A stretch of 64,000 nt of DNA from Roseobacter sp. SK209-2-6 (GCF_000169455.1 NZ_AAYC01000010.1:124001-188000); one strand, 5' to 3'. Shown: positions 43,998 through 52,785, counted from the stretch's first letter. Notes: a model not told the origin generated them from the sequence alone. Numbers and translations are program-made.

Positions 43998-44534
43998 TTA
44001 AACCGCCCCGGTGTACTCGCCACGTGCGGGGTAGTCATTGGCAATGGCAAAATCCAACGCGCCGACCAGCTCTGAGAAATGCGGGCGTACAAAGGGCATG
44101 GTCTGGGTCGAGCCATAGTAAAGCGTCTGCTCAGGTGTCACCATGAAGAGGCCGGGTTCCGAGAAGAGGGCAGGCTCTTCGATTCCGATGGAGGTCTTGC
44201 CGCGAGAAGTTGAGATGTAGAGCCCCCATTCGCGGGCTTTTTCCAGCGACAGATCATAGGCGAACCGCAGAGCGCTGGCTTCGATCTTATCCGCCATCGC
44301 ACGGGTGCGTTCCTCACCATCCGAGGAAATGGCGACACAGTTGACGCCGCGCTCGGCAAAATCAGCAACGCGCTTTTCCAGCTCTTTCAGATATGTGGCG
44401 CAGAGCGGGCAATGCAATCCACGATAAAAGCAGACCACGGTGCCACGGCTGCCCTCTTCGCTGGAGAGGTCAAAGGTCCCGCCACCAAGCAGGGGCAGGT
44501 TAAGGTCAGGGGTCTTTTGGCGTGGGGTCAGCAT
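43998..44534 (-). CDS. Peroxiredoxin-like (AhpC/TSA-related) thioredoxin-fold protein
   Basis: A 178-residue thioredoxin-fold protein with the active-site motif GLHCPLC (Cys42, Cys45) in VVCFYRGLHCPLCATYLKELEKRVADF. The C-x-x-C arrangement differs from the single peroxidatic Cys of classical peroxiredoxins and is typical of the AhpC/TSA-like family. It probably reduces peroxides or disulfides in the cytoplasm. It is divergent from an AraC regulator, the obvious candidate for its control. Confidence 0.83.
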   Translation of the reverse strand: MLTPRQKTPDLNLPLLGGGTFDLSSEEGSRGTVVCFYRGLHCPLCATYLKELEKRVADFAERGVNCVAISSDGEERTRAMADKIEASALRFAYDLSLEKAREWGLYISTSRGKTSIGIEEPALFSEPGLFMVTPEQTLYYGSTQTMPFVRPHFSELVGALDFAIANDYPARGEYTGAV

Positions 44535-44664
44535 TGCTGCGCTCCTTACATGGTGGATATTGGATGGTGAGTGTTTCTTGCTCCCCTTGTGTCAGATTTT
44601 GAATGCTTGAAAATCCGAAAAACCAAACCTAAAATCTGATATTCGGTGGTTTTGAAGGAGATAT

Positions 44665-45396
44665 ATGGTGGATCGGCTCACCACACTGATGGAGCGTTTC
44701 CAGCTCAGCGTTTCGCCTGCCGACCGGGTAGAGGCCAATCTTCTGGCACTTGGCGATCAGGAACAGCCGACCTGCCTTAAGTTTTATCCCCGTGGCCAGG
44801 CCGACTATGGGGGGCAGAAAGACCTGTTGTTTGCCGCCCGCGTAGATTGGGTTTCGGGGCACAACCCTTTGATGTCGGCTCTGCCGAAGATGGTGCATTT
44901 TGATCTGAGTGCGAGCGGCGATACGCTGGATCTGGTGCAACTTATGCTCAGCGAGGCGCGGGTGCACCGCTGTGGGGCGCAATCGGTGATCAACCGCCTT
45001 GGTGAAGTACTGATGGTGCGGCTCCTGCGCAATCAGATCGAGCAGGGCGCGACAGAACCCGGTCTGCTGGCTGGGCTGGCAGATGCGCGGCTCAGCCGGG
45101 CTATTGTCTGTATCCATGACCACCCTGGGCGACTCTGGTCCAATGGGGATCTCGCGGCAGAGGCCGGGCTATCGCTGTCGCGCTTTTGTCAGCTATTTGC
45201 CGCAGAAGTCGGGGAGACGCCGATGGGGTATCTGCGGCGCTGGCGCTTGACCCTGGCGCATCAGGACCTGGGGCGAGGGGACCGGGTGGAGGCGGTGGCG
45301 CGGCGCTATGCCTATTCCTCCCCCGAGGGGTTCACCCGTGCCTTTCGTAAAGCCTATGGCCTGGCGCCAGTTGCTCTGCGTCAGGCGGTTGGCTAG
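44665..45396 (+). CDS. AraC-family transcriptional regulator with cupin-type sensor domain
   Basis: A 243-residue regulator. The N-terminal cupin-like domain (about 1-135, AraC_binding/cupin_6 type) contains KFYPRGQADYGGQKDLLFA and VINRLGEVLMVRLLRNQIE. The C-terminal double helix-turn-helix (about 140-240) has WSNGDLAAEAGLSLSRFCQLFAAEVGETPMGYLRRWRL and VARRYAYSSPEGFTRAFRKAYG. The ATG follows GAAGGAG. It is divergent from the peroxiredoxin-like gene with a 130-base shared promoter region. Confidence 0.9.
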   Translation: MVDRLTTLMERFQLSVSPADRVEANLLALGDQEQPTCLKFYPRGQADYGGQKDLLFAARVDWVSGHNPLMSALPKMVHFDLSASGDTLDLVQLMLSEARVHRCGAQSVINRLGEVLMVRLLRNQIEQGATEPGLLAGLADARLSRAIVCIHDHPGRLWSNGDLAAEAGLSLSRFCQLFAAEVGETPMGYLRRWRLTLAHQDLGRGDRVEAVARRYAYSSPEGFTRAFRKAYGLAPVALRQAVG

Positions 45397-45494
45397 GGCA
45401 TGGGCTGGGCCTGCGAGACGCAGACTGCCGCTGCGGTTTAACCCGTGTAGGTCGGAACGAGGTGGGGAATCTGGAAAGTGGCAGGGATGTGAAA

Positions 45495-45514
45495 AAGGGC
45501 GCTTGTGCGCCCTT
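45495..45514 (-). terminator. Rho-independent terminator after hisH
   Basis: AAGGGCGC and GCGCCCTT form a tight stem with a TTGT loop, followed on the minus strand by TTTTTCAC. It is 20 bases after the hisH stop. Confidence 0.75.
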
Positions 45515-45535
45515 GCTCCTTGATCTGTCTTGCCC

Positions 45536-46174
45536 TCAGGGCGTCCAGGTCAGGAAATTGCCAATCATGCGCAGCCCCACATCCTGGCTTTTCTCCGGGT
45601 GGAACTGCATACCCAGCATGGTGTCGCGTCCGATCACCGCAGTCACATCACCGGCATAGTCCACATGGGCCAGCCGTTCGGCGTCATTCTGCGCCTTGAA
45701 GTGATAGGAGTGCACAAAATAGACGTGATCGCCGGATTTGATCCCGTCAAAAATTGCATGGGGGTGGTCAATTACCAGATCGTTCCATCCCATGTGGGGC
45801 ACTTTCAGGTTGGTATCCTCTGGGGTGATCTTCACCACATCACCCGAGACCCAATCAAGCCCGGTTGTTTCCTGGTATTCCAGACCCCGGCTCGCCATCA
45901 GCTGCATGCCGACGCAGATGCCCAAAAAGGGGCGCCCCTTGGTCTCGACCGCCTCGACCATGGCATCATAGATGCCTTTGTGGCCACGCAGCTCTGCCGC
46001 GCAGGCCGGGAAGGCGCCGTCACCCGGCAGCACCAGCCTATCGGCCCGGGCGACAACATCCGCATCCGAGGTGACAACGACCTCACCTGCGTCCACTTCC
46101 CGTGCCATGCGCTGGAAGGCCTTTTCAGCGGAATGAAGATTTCCCGATTCGTAGTCGATGATGGCAGTCAGCAT
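45536..46174 (-). CDS. hisH: Imidazole glycerol phosphate synthase glutaminase subunit
   Basis: Class I glutamine amidotransferase that supplies ammonia to HisF. The catalytic Cys87 is in FLGICVGMQL, and the His and Glu of the triad are in MQFHPEKS near residue 190. The N-terminal AIIDYESGNLHSAEKAF is standard for HisH. Length 212 is normal. Confidence 0.95.
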   Translation of the reverse strand: MLTAIIDYESGNLHSAEKAFQRMAREVDAGEVVVTSDADVVARADRLVLPGDGAFPACAAELRGHKGIYDAMVEAVETKGRPFLGICVGMQLMASRGLEYQETTGLDWVSGDVVKITPEDTNLKVPHMGWNDLVIDHPHAIFDGIKSGDHVYFVHSYHFKAQNDAERLAHVDYAGDVTAVIGRDTMLGMQFHPEKSQDVGLRMIGNFLTWTP

Positions 46175-46252
46175 GGGGCGATCTCTCCAGGTGGTCCGGT
46201 CTTGACCTCTCTTGAATGATGCAAAAGGTCAAGACCACAGGAGGGGCAGGGG

Positions 46253-46879
46253 TTACTTTGCGGCAGATGCTGTGTCGATATCCCGGCCAATTCCCCGCAA
46301 GAGCGCCATGACCGGAAGGAACAGCGGGTGGTGATCCGCACTGCCATCTGATGGGCCAAAGGTGCCCGCAAGAAACAGATGCGAAAACCCGTGGATCAGC
46401 GACCAGACCTGCGTTTCAATGACCCTCGGCTCCGTGCCTTCTGGAACGAAGGGGGCGCAGGCAGCGCGCAGAACCCCGTAAGCAGTGGCATCGCCTGGGC
46501 TTGGGGGCTCTTCGAACCGATCCATCGGGCCACAGCTGAAGATCAGGTCAAAGAGGGCAGGGTTTTCCACTGCAAAATCCAGATATCCGCGGCAAAGCGA
46601 CAGGATATGCCCCTTTGGGGATTGGTCGCCGGTCTCGCGCGCCTGGATCATCTTGTTGCGAAAGCGATCGAACCCTTCGGCGGCGATGGCCGCGCGCAGG
46701 CCGGCGAGCCCGTCAAAGTGATGCGCCGGAGCGGCATGTGAGACCCCTGCACGGGCAGCACAGCGGCGCAGGGTCAGCGATTCGGCGCCGCCCTCATCCA
46801 GAATTTCGATGCCCGCGCGGATCAAGGCGGCCCGAAGGTCCCCGTGGTGGTGCGATTTTTTATCTTTGGCTTCAGTCAT
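46253..46879 (-). CDS. TetR-family transcriptional regulator
   Basis: A 208-residue repressor. The N-terminal helix-turn-helix (about residues 12-58) reads HHGDLRAALIRAGIEILDEGGAESLTLRRCAARAGVSHAAPAHHFDGLAGLRAAI. The C-terminal ligand-binding part is of the WHG/TetR_C type. It is divergent from the DUF2306 membrane-protein gene, and two near-identical palindromes lie in the shared promoter region. Confidence 0.9.
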   Translation of the reverse strand: MTEAKDKKSHHHGDLRAALIRAGIEILDEGGAESLTLRRCAARAGVSHAAPAHHFDGLAGLRAAIAAEGFDRFRNKMIQARETGDQSPKGHILSLCRGYLDFAVENPALFDLIFSCGPMDRFEEPPSPGDATAYGVLRAACAPFVPEGTEPRVIETQVWSLIHGFSHLFLAGTFGPSDGSADHHPLFLPVMALLRGIGRDIDTASAAK

Positions 46880-46903
46880 TTGGTGGCAAGGGTAGCAGTT
46901 AAC

Positions 46904-46955
46904 TTGACAGTGTCAATCTGATCTGATTTTTACTATGTAAAGTTTACAGTGTCAA
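46904..46955. promoter_or_regulatory. Two palindromic operators for the divergent TetR regulator
   Basis: TTGACAGTGTCAA at 46904-46916 is a perfect 13-bp palindrome around a central G, and TTTACAGTGTCAA at 46943-46955 is the same with one mismatch. Both lie between the divergent tetR and DUF2306 starts, overlapping the likely promoters, and suit a TetR-type autorepressor. Confidence 0.7.
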
Positions 46956-46971
46956 GTTTGGGGGAGGCGAA

Positions 46972-47595
46972 ATGACCATGCGTGTTTTGGACCTGTTGCG
47001 GGGTGTGTTTTTCTGGCTGCTCTGTGTGCTGATTGCACTGGCCTCCTGGCGGTTCCTGGTTCTGGGGGTTGAGGTCTCTATGCCCTTTGTTGCCTATCAC
47101 GCAGGCGAACGCCCCTGGAGTTTCTTTGCTCATATTGGGCTTGCGCCCGTGGCATTGGCATTGATGCCCTTTCAGTTCTGGAAGGGGTTGCGGCAGCGGC
47201 GACCTATCCTGCACCGCTGGATCGGACGCAGCTATGGTGTGGCTATTTTGCTCTCTGGCTGTGGCGCGCTGATGATGGCGCTAAACTCCACCGCTGGGCC
47301 TGTCGCCGCCTCGGGCTTTGCGGTCCTGGCACTGCTCTGGTTGGGGACAACCGGCCTTGGGATCTTTGCGGCCATTCAGGGTCGCTACCTGGATCACCAG
47401 CGCTGGATGCTGCGTTCTGCGGCCCTGACCTTTGCGGCGGTGACGCTGCGGGTCTATCTGCCCTTTCTCTTTGCCACATTAGGCGAAGAAAGCGGCTATA
47501 GCCTGGTGGCCTGGGCCTGCTGGGTTCCCAATGCACTGGTGGCGGAATGGTTGATCCGCCGGAGTGCAAAAAAGCCGGTTGTCCAACCGGCTTGA
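46972..47595 (+). CDS. DUF2306 membrane protein
   Basis: A 207-residue inner-membrane protein with about six hydrophobic segments. The motif LHRWIGRSYGVAILLSGCGALMMAL and the later YLDHQRWMLRSAALTFAAVTLRVYLPFL place it in the DUF2306 family, whose function is unknown. It is probably repressed by the divergent TetR protein. A hairpin (GCCGGTTG/CAACCGGC) at its 3' end overlaps the stop codon. Confidence 0.82.
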   Translation: MTMRVLDLLRGVFFWLLCVLIALASWRFLVLGVEVSMPFVAYHAGERPWSFFAHIGLAPVALALMPFQFWKGLRQRRPILHRWIGRSYGVAILLSGCGALMMALNSTAGPVAASGFAVLALLWLGTTGLGIFAAIQGRYLDHQRWMLRSAALTFAAVTLRVYLPFLFATLGEESGYSLVAWACWVPNALVAEWLIRRSAKKPVVQPA

Positions 47596-47625
47596 TGCGT
47601 CTCGTTTTGATGGAATTTGGGGCGT

Positions 47626-48213
47626 TCAGAGCGCCCCTTTGGTTGACGGGATGGCATCCGCTTTGCGCGGGTCGGTCTCAACCGCCAGACGCAGGGCGCG
47701 GGCCACGGCCTTAAAGGCGGCCTCAACAATGTGGTGGCTGTTGAACCCGTGCAATTGGTCGATGTGCAGAGTGATGCCGCCATGGGCCGCCAGCGCGGTA
47801 AAGAACTCCCGCACCAGCTCGGTGTCAAAGGTGCCGATCTTCTGGGTTGCGATCTCGACATTCCAGACCAGAAAGGGGCGCGCTGAAAGGTCCAGCGCAC
47901 AGCGTACCTGGGCATCATCCATCGGCAGGTGGCATTCTCCGTAGCGGCGGATGCCTTTCTTGTCGCCAAGCGCTTGCGCCAGGGCCTGCCCCAGAGCGAT
48001 GCCCGTGTCCTCCACCGTGTGGTGGTCATCGATGTGGTAATCCCCCTTGGCGCGGATCGTCATGTCGATCAGGGAATGGCGCGCCAGTTGGTCCAGCATA
48101 TGGTCAAAGAAGCCAACGCCGGTCTGATTGTCGTAGGAACCGCTGCCATCAAGGTTGATCTCAACCGTGATTTCGGTCTCGGCGGTCTGACGGCTGATCT
48201 TGGCGCTGCGCAT
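47626..48213 (-). CDS. hisB: Imidazoleglycerol-phosphate dehydratase
   Basis: Histidine biosynthesis step 6, a Mn-dependent dehydratase. The 195-residue protein carries the duplicated metal-binding motifs [16 protein letters not shown] and [17 protein letters not shown], and later [31 protein letters not shown]. It is the upstream-most of the five his genes on the minus strand. Confidence 0.95.
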   Translation of the reverse strand: MRSAKISRQTAETEITVEINLDGSGSYDNQTGVGFFDHMLDQLARHSLIDMTIRAKGDYHIDDHHTVEDTGIALGQALAQALGDKKGIRRYGECHLPMDDAQVRCALDLSARPFLVWNVEIATQKIGTFDTELVREFFTALAAHGGITLHIDQLHGFNSHHIVEAAFKAVARALRLAVETDPRKADAIPSTKGAL

Positions 48214-48391
48214 GGCGATATCCTCTGTGTTCTGCGCTAGGCTTATAGGGCTGGTCTGGGGCTTGGCTCAAGCCCTAGCGCACGCGTGAAGGCTCTGGTG
48301 TTGCCCGGAGGGGCTGCGGCCATTGCGCCCAGGCGCCGCGCGTGTCAGCTTGGGTCACAAATCACCCTTTTCAAAGGAACAAGAGCCGCCC

Positions 48392-48631
48392 ATGTCGACC
48401 TGTGTTTTTATCCAGATCCGCTGCAAGCCCGGCACCACCTACAAAGTGGCAGAAGAGATCGCCCTACGCGAGATCCACTCGGAGCTTTATTCCACCAGCG
48501 GTGAATATGATCTCCTGATGAAGCTCTACATTCCGGGGGATGAGGATGTTGGGAAATATATCAACGACCATCTCCTGGTGATCGAGAATATCGAACGCTC
48601 TTTGACCACCATGACCTTTAAGGTTTTCTAG
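48392..48631 (+). CDS. Stand-alone Lrp/AsnC effector (RAM) domain protein
   Basis: A 79-residue protein from the ATG 48392 that matches only the ligand-binding domain of Lrp/AsnC regulators: CVFIQIRCKPGTTYKVAEEIALREIHSELYSTSGEYDLLMKLYIPGDEDVGKYINDHLLVIENIERSLTTMTFKVF. No DNA-binding domain is present. Such free RAM proteins form oligomers and may modulate full-length Lrp proteins. Confidence 0.83.
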   Translation: MSTCVFIQIRCKPGTTYKVAEEIALREIHSELYSTSGEYDLLMKLYIPGDEDVGKYINDHLLVIENIERSLTTMTFKVF

Positions 48632-48675
48632 GCCAATCAGGCCCATGAATAGCGCCAAGCCTGCGTGCAACAATA

Positions 48676-48713
48676 GAAAACGCCCCGGAGCACCGGGGCG
48701 TTTTTTGTTTCAG
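48676..48713. terminator. Bidirectional terminator between RAM protein and aminotransferase
   Basis: AAAACGCCCCGG and CCGGGGCGTTTT flank an AGCA loop and are followed by TTTGTTT, with A-rich bases on the left. It lies between two convergent genes and can end both transcripts. Confidence 0.85.
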
Positions 48714-48722
48714 GCAGAAGAG

Positions 48723-50075
48723 TTAAGCTTCAAGCAGGCCCTCGGATTTGAGGCTGTCATAGCTGCTGTCCAGCGCGGTTCCTACGCGGGCGAGCATGTC
48801 GTCGACTTCAGCTTTGGTGATGATCAGGGGCGGGCAGAACGCCAGCGCATTGCCGGCTACCGCGCGCAGGATGACACCATTGTCCTGGCAGGCCTTCACG
48901 GTGGCTGCGCCGCCCTTGCCACCGGCAATGGTCGCGCCTGTGGTTTTGTTAGAGACCAACTCCAGTGCTGCAATCAGACCTTTGCCGCGCACTTCGCCCA
49001 CAAGCGGGTGATCGGTGAAGATTTCACGAAGTTGGGCCTGCATGTATTCGCCGACCTCGGCCGCATGATCATAAAGATTGTCGCGCTCATAGATTTCCAG
49101 CGTCTTCAGCGCGGCGGCGCAGGCGGCGGGGTGGCCGGAATAGGTGTAGCCATGGCCAAAGACGCCAACTTCGTTCGAAGGAGCCACCATTTCCTTATAC
49201 ATCCAGCCGGGAATGACCGAAGCGGAGATCGGGAAATAGGCTGAGGAGAGCTGCTTGGCGAAGGTCATCAGATCCGGCTTGATGCCCATGGTGGTGCAGC
49301 CGAAATCCGCACCGGTGCGGCCAAAGCCGCAGATCACCTCATCCGCCCAGACCAAGATGCCGTATTTGCGCAGCAACTCCTGCAGCTTCTCATAATAGCC
49401 GTCGGGCGGGACGATCACGCCGGAGGCGCCGGTGATCGGCTCCACGATCATTGCTGCAATGGTATCGGGATCCTCGGCCAGAATCTGATTTTCGAGGTTC
49501 TTCAGGATACGGTCGACAAACTGCGCCTCGGTCTCATTGCCCTGACGGCCGGTGTAGTAATGCGGTGCATCGGTGCGAAGGATGCTCAGCGCCTCAATCG
49601 GGGCATCAAAATGCGCCAGGTTTGCGGGCAGGGAGGTCAGCGAGCCTGCTGCAACGGTAACGCCGTGATAACCGCGCTCACGGGTGATAATCTTGCGCTT
49701 TTGCGGCTTGCCGATGGCATTGAAGTAATAGCGCAGCATCTTGTAATGGCTGTCATTGGCGTCTGAGCCTGAGTTGCCAAAGAAGAAATAGGCGTCCTCG
49801 ACCGGCACCATTGATTTTAGTTTTTCCGCCAGATCGATGATCGGCTGATGGGTCTTGCCGCCAAAGGTATGGGAAAAGGGCAGGGTGTTGAGCTGCTGAG
49901 TGATCGCGTCGATCACCTCCTTGTTGTCATAGCCCAGAGATGTGCACCACAGACCTGCCAGGCCTTCGATGTATTTGTTGCCCTTGTCGTCAAAGACATA
50001 GATGCCTTCGCCGCGTTCCAGACACATCTGTTCCGTCGCGGTGAGATTGGTGGTGGGGTAGATGACTGGGGCCAT
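48723..50075 (-). CDS. Class III (omega) aminotransferase
   Basis: PLP-dependent aminotransferase of the aspartate-aminotransferase-fold class III group, 450 residues from the ATG at 50075 with GGAGGAAG upstream. Landmarks are FFGNSGSDANDSHYKMLRYY for cofactor phosphate binding, RGYHGVTVAAGSL, VEPITGASGVIVPP, WADEVICGFGRTG with Asp245, and the Schiff-base Lys274 in FAKQLSSAY. The sequence resembles pyruvate-dependent transaminases for taurine, putrescine, beta-alanine or similar amines. The exact substrate cannot be read from sequence. Confidence 0.88.
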   Translation of the reverse strand: MAPVIYPTTNLTATEQMCLERGEGIYVFDDKGNKYIEGLAGLWCTSLGYDNKEVIDAITQQLNTLPFSHTFGGKTHQPIIDLAEKLKSMVPVEDAYFFFGNSGSDANDSHYKMLRYYFNAIGKPQKRKIITRERGYHGVTVAAGSLTSLPANLAHFDAPIEALSILRTDAPHYYTGRQGNETEAQFVDRILKNLENQILAEDPDTIAAMIVEPITGASGVIVPPDGYYEKLQELLRKYGILVWADEVICGFGRTGADFGCTTMGIKPDLMTFAKQLSSAYFPISASVIPGWMYKEMVAPSNEVGVFGHGYTYSGHPAACAAALKTLEIYERDNLYDHAAEVGEYMQAQLREIFTDHPLVGEVRGKGLIAALELVSNKTTGATIAGGKGGAATVKACQDNGVILRAVAGNALAFCPPLIITKAEVDDMLARVGTALDSSYDSLKSEGLLEA

Positions 50076-50278
50076 ATCTGCTTCCTCCTGCACTCCGGTT
50101 TTGCTCCTGGGATGACCGGTGAGATTCGTCCAAAGCCGGGCGTTCCCGGCGGCTTTGCATTAGCATTGGCGGTTTTTTCAAAGTAGGTCAAAGGAATTTG
50201 ATCAAAAAATCCTAACAGTAGTCCAGCCCTTTGCAGAGCAATGGAAATGAAGCATGAAAAACAAAGGGATAAGAAACC

Positions 50279-50314
50279 AAAAGGCCGCTGTCGCAATGCG
50301 CGCAACGGCCTTTT
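50279..50314 (-). terminator. Terminator of the first tRNA-Gly gene
   Basis: AAAAGGCCG and CGGCCTTTT flank a GC-rich loop just beyond the tRNA 3' end. On the minus strand it ends in TTTT and TTGGTTTC. Confidence 0.6.
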
Positions 50315-50324
50315 CAGATCCCGA

Positions 50325-50399
50325 TGGAGCGGGCGAGGCGATTCGAACGCCCGACCCTAACCTTGGCAAGGTTATGCTCTACCCCTGAGCTACGCCCGC
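50325..50399 (-). tRNA. tRNA-Gly(GCC), copy 1
   Basis: A 75-base gene with encoded CCA. The acceptor stem GCGGGCG pairs with CGCCCGC, the anticodon arm AACCTTGCCAAGGTT carries anticodon GCC, and the T arm is CGGGCGTTCGAATCGCCTC-like. Identical copies lie at 52711-52785 and 55059-55133. Confidence 0.95.
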
Positions 50400-50728
50400 G
50401 CTGCCATCTGGTAGGGTGGGATTTAGGAAAAACGCCAAAGGAAGGCAAGAGGCAAAAGCAAGATCAATGTCAAAAAGTGTTCGATAGTTATGCCCAACTT
50501 GTCATCTCGGGAATTCTACGTTTCCTAATTTGTGCATAACCTTTCCAGGCATCTTTGGCGCTCCTTCCCCCAGATAGAACTAGGCTACCCTGCAATATGG
50601 CGTGCATGTTCGTTTCGGGTATCTCTTTTGGGTTGAGGGGGGCACAGCTGCGGATTAAGGTCCTCGCTGTGTTTGACACCCATGCATTTATCCAAACACA
50701 TTTAATCAATTTGTAGAAAGGGCTCCCA
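50400..50728. other. Upstream region of the RTX gene
   Basis: No gene is seen here. The interval must contain the promoters of the minus-strand tRNA-Gly and of the plus-strand RTX gene. Its right end (TTTATCCAAACACATTTAATCAATTTG) is AT-rich and promoter-like. Confidence 0.5.
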
Positions 50729-52369
50729 ATGCCTACCCCCTTGCAAAAAACTCTTACTTCATTTCTGCCAAACTGGATCGAAAGTTTTGCACAAAGCGTA
50801 AAATCTGAAGCTCCAACAGAAGATCAGAACGCCGCCAAAGCAAAAGATATCGAGGTGATTGAGTATAGGCTTGCAGCCGATGGTGACACAATCACAGGTG
50901 GGGCGGACGACGATCACCTGTCAGGAACCGATGATGATGAATTCCTGATCGGTCTAGGCGGAGATGATACACTCCAGGGCGGCGCTGGTGATGATGATCT
51001 GGACGGTGGCGAAGGGGATGACTTTCTTGTTGGTGGAACCAGCACCGGAGCGGGCAGCGGTGAGGACACCCTAAGAGGTGGCGCTGGAGAAGACACCCTG
51101 ATGGCTGGTCTTGAAGGTGGCTTGTTGCAGGGGGGCGCTGATGACGATTTGCTCCTGGGTCTCGCAGGCGACGATCGAATGGAAGGTGGGTATGGAGATG
51201 ATGTATTAAGAGGAGCGGCCGGTGAAGATGAGCTTTTTGGAAACTCGGGTCATGACGAACTCTTGGGGGATGATGGCAATGACTATCTGAGTGGTCACAC
51301 CGGCGATGACACCCTAGTGGGAGGACGCGGTCGCGACAGTTTGCGTGGCGGCCAAGGCAATGACTCTCTACGCGGCAATGCTGGCAATGACATTATTGAT
51401 GGCCATGAAGGCGATGACACCCTCTTGGGGGACCGGGGCCACGACACCCTTTCGGGCGGCGCTGGTGATGACTATTTGCACGGCGGCGAAAGCTCTGACC
51501 TGCTCCTAGGTGGGGCAGGTGACGATTCGATGGTCGGTGGCGTGGGGAGCGATACCCTCTATGGTGGGGAAGGCAATGACAGAATTGAGGTCAATACCCA
51601 TTCATGGAGTAGTCGAAATACAGGAAGTTTTGTCGATGGTGGCAGTGGGAATGATTCCATCAGCGGAGCGATTGGTGACGATACGCTCTTGGGTGGAGAT
51701 GGGGATGACACCATTAGAGGCGGTTCTGGGGCTGATTCCATAGATGGCGGCAGTGGAGATGATAGATTGTTTGGGTCCCGCGGCTATGGGGATAGCGAAG
51801 GGATCCTGATTACTGGTGGCTCAGGAAACGATACCATTTTTGGAGATGGAACAATCCACGGCGGGACCGGTGATGATAGTATTGATGGGGGTTACCGTCA
51901 GGATACCATCTATGGCGGCGAAGGTAGTGACTATATTCGAGGTGAGGGCGATGATGACCTGATATTCGGCGGTGATGGAGATGATGCCCTGCGTGGCAAT
52001 GGAGGCGATGATACCCTTTACGCTGATAGCGGTTCGGACACCTTGATTGGGGGTGCGGATGATGATCACCTCTATGCGGGTGACGGTTCTTCATTGCTAA
52101 CAGGTGGTGAGGACGCAGATACCTTCTACTTTGGCAGCAATGAAGGGGTTTCTCGGATTACGGATTTCGAGGTGGAGCTGGACGCCCTGATGGTTTCGGA
52201 TGGGGGAGACTATGTGCAGCTCAGCGCGTCGGACCTCACCCAGGAAGGCGACCATGTCGTCTATTATGGGCAATCAGACCCCACGGTTGCCTCTTCGGCG
52301 CCTAGCATCATGTTCATCGAGAACGTTACGATTCAGGAATTGCTGGATAATGATGTAATCCTGTCCTAA
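50729..52369 (+). CDS. RTX-repeat calcium-binding secreted protein
   Basis: A 546-residue, very acidic protein built almost wholly of hemolysin-type GGxGxDxLx nonapeptide repeats (about residues 55-455) that bind calcium. A short N-terminal amphipathic segment (TPLQKTLTSFLPNWIESFAQ) precedes them. A C-terminal beta-rich region (about 455-546: FYFGSNEGVSRITDFEVELDALMV, ending ELLDNDVILS) resembles type I secretion signals. No catalytic or adhesion domain is visible, so it is probably an extracellular structural or biofilm protein or an ice- or surface-binding repeat protein. No type I secretion genes are nearby. It lies between two tRNA-Gly genes and ends at a strong terminator. Confidence 0.88.
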   Translation: MPTPLQKTLTSFLPNWIESFAQSVKSEAPTEDQNAAKAKDIEVIEYRLAADGDTITGGADDDHLSGTDDDEFLIGLGGDDTLQGGAGDDDLDGGEGDDFLVGGTSTGAGSGEDTLRGGAGEDTLMAGLEGGLLQGGADDDLLLGLAGDDRMEGGYGDDVLRGAAGEDELFGNSGHDELLGDDGNDYLSGHTGDDTLVGGRGRDSLRGGQGNDSLRGNAGNDIIDGHEGDDTLLGDRGHDTLSGGAGDDYLHGGESSDLLLGGAGDDSMVGGVGSDTLYGGEGNDRIEVNTHSWSSRNTGSFVDGGSGNDSISGAIGDDTLLGGDGDDTIRGGSGADSIDGGSGDDRLFGSRGYGDSEGILITGGSGNDTIFGDGTIHGGTGDDSIDGGYRQDTIYGGEGSDYIRGEGDDDLIFGGDGDDALRGNGGDDTLYADSGSDTLIGGADDDHLYAGDGSSLLTGGEDADTFYFGSNEGVSRITDFEVELDALMVSDGGDYVQLSASDLTQEGDHVVYYGQSDPTVASSAPSIMFIENVTIQELLDNDVILS

Positions 52370-52392
52370 CTCTCTGAAAGTTTAGGGCCAAG

Positions 52393-52425
52393 GGCAGCGT
52401 CCAAACTGCGACGCTGCCTTTTTTG
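52393..52425 (+). terminator. Rho-independent terminator after the RTX gene
   Basis: GGCAGCGTC at 52393-52401 and GACGCTGCC at 52410-52418 form a nine-pair stem followed by TTTTTTGTTG. Confidence 0.85.
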
Positions 52426-52710
52426 TTGAGCGGCTGAGCTTGCTTGCTTCAAACAAATGGACGCGACAAGTCGGGGAATCAATCAAAGATCGCTGTAGGG
52501 GGTAACTTTAGAAAATCATCAAGCTCTAGTGGAAAACGACTTTCGGGCTTAGGCTTTTTTTGCGAAAGCAATTGCCCTGCCATGGCTGTTAGTACAACCA
52601 ATCCGTTGGTGGATCTCAGCGCGAGAGGAAAGCGAAATGCCAAGACTAGACATGGATTTTTGAAAGTGGGCTTCAACGTGACTTTGAGTTGTCAGCGTCA
52701 TTTTACCTGA
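52426..52710. other. Non-coding or unassigned interval before tRNA-Gly copy 2
   Basis: Two overlapping short frames exist, 52444-52710 on the plus strand and 52479-52676 on the minus strand. Neither has a recognisable product or convincing ribosome site. The minus-strand one (ALRSTNGLVVLTAMAGQLLS) reads somewhat like a degraded coding sequence. Confidence 0.35.
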
Positions 52711-52785
52711 TGGAGCGGGCGAGGCGATTCGAACGCCCGACCCTAACCTTGGCAAGGTTATGCTCTACCCCTGAGCTACGCCCGC
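52711..52785 (-). tRNA. tRNA-Gly(GCC), copy 2
   Basis: Identical to copy 1 over all 75 bases. Its 5' flank (CTACCATCCGGTGAGCG) is nearly the same as that of copy 3 and differs more from that of copy 1, so copies 2 and 3 seem the more recent duplicates. Confidence 0.95.

Noticed and set aside
50914-52094. Minus-strand Ser/Pro- and His/Arg-rich frames in the RTX region
   Set aside because: They arise from the reverse reading of the GGxGxD repeats.
50729-52369. Possible CRISPR array
   Set aside because: Periodic sequence here is the coding repeat of the RTX protein; units are 27 bp and degenerate with no spacers. No other array-like pattern was seen in the window.
52444-52710. Short plus-strand frame before tRNA-Gly copy 2 and the minus-strand frame 52479-52676
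   Set aside because: No recognisable product; ends close to the tRNA. Kept only as an unassigned interval.
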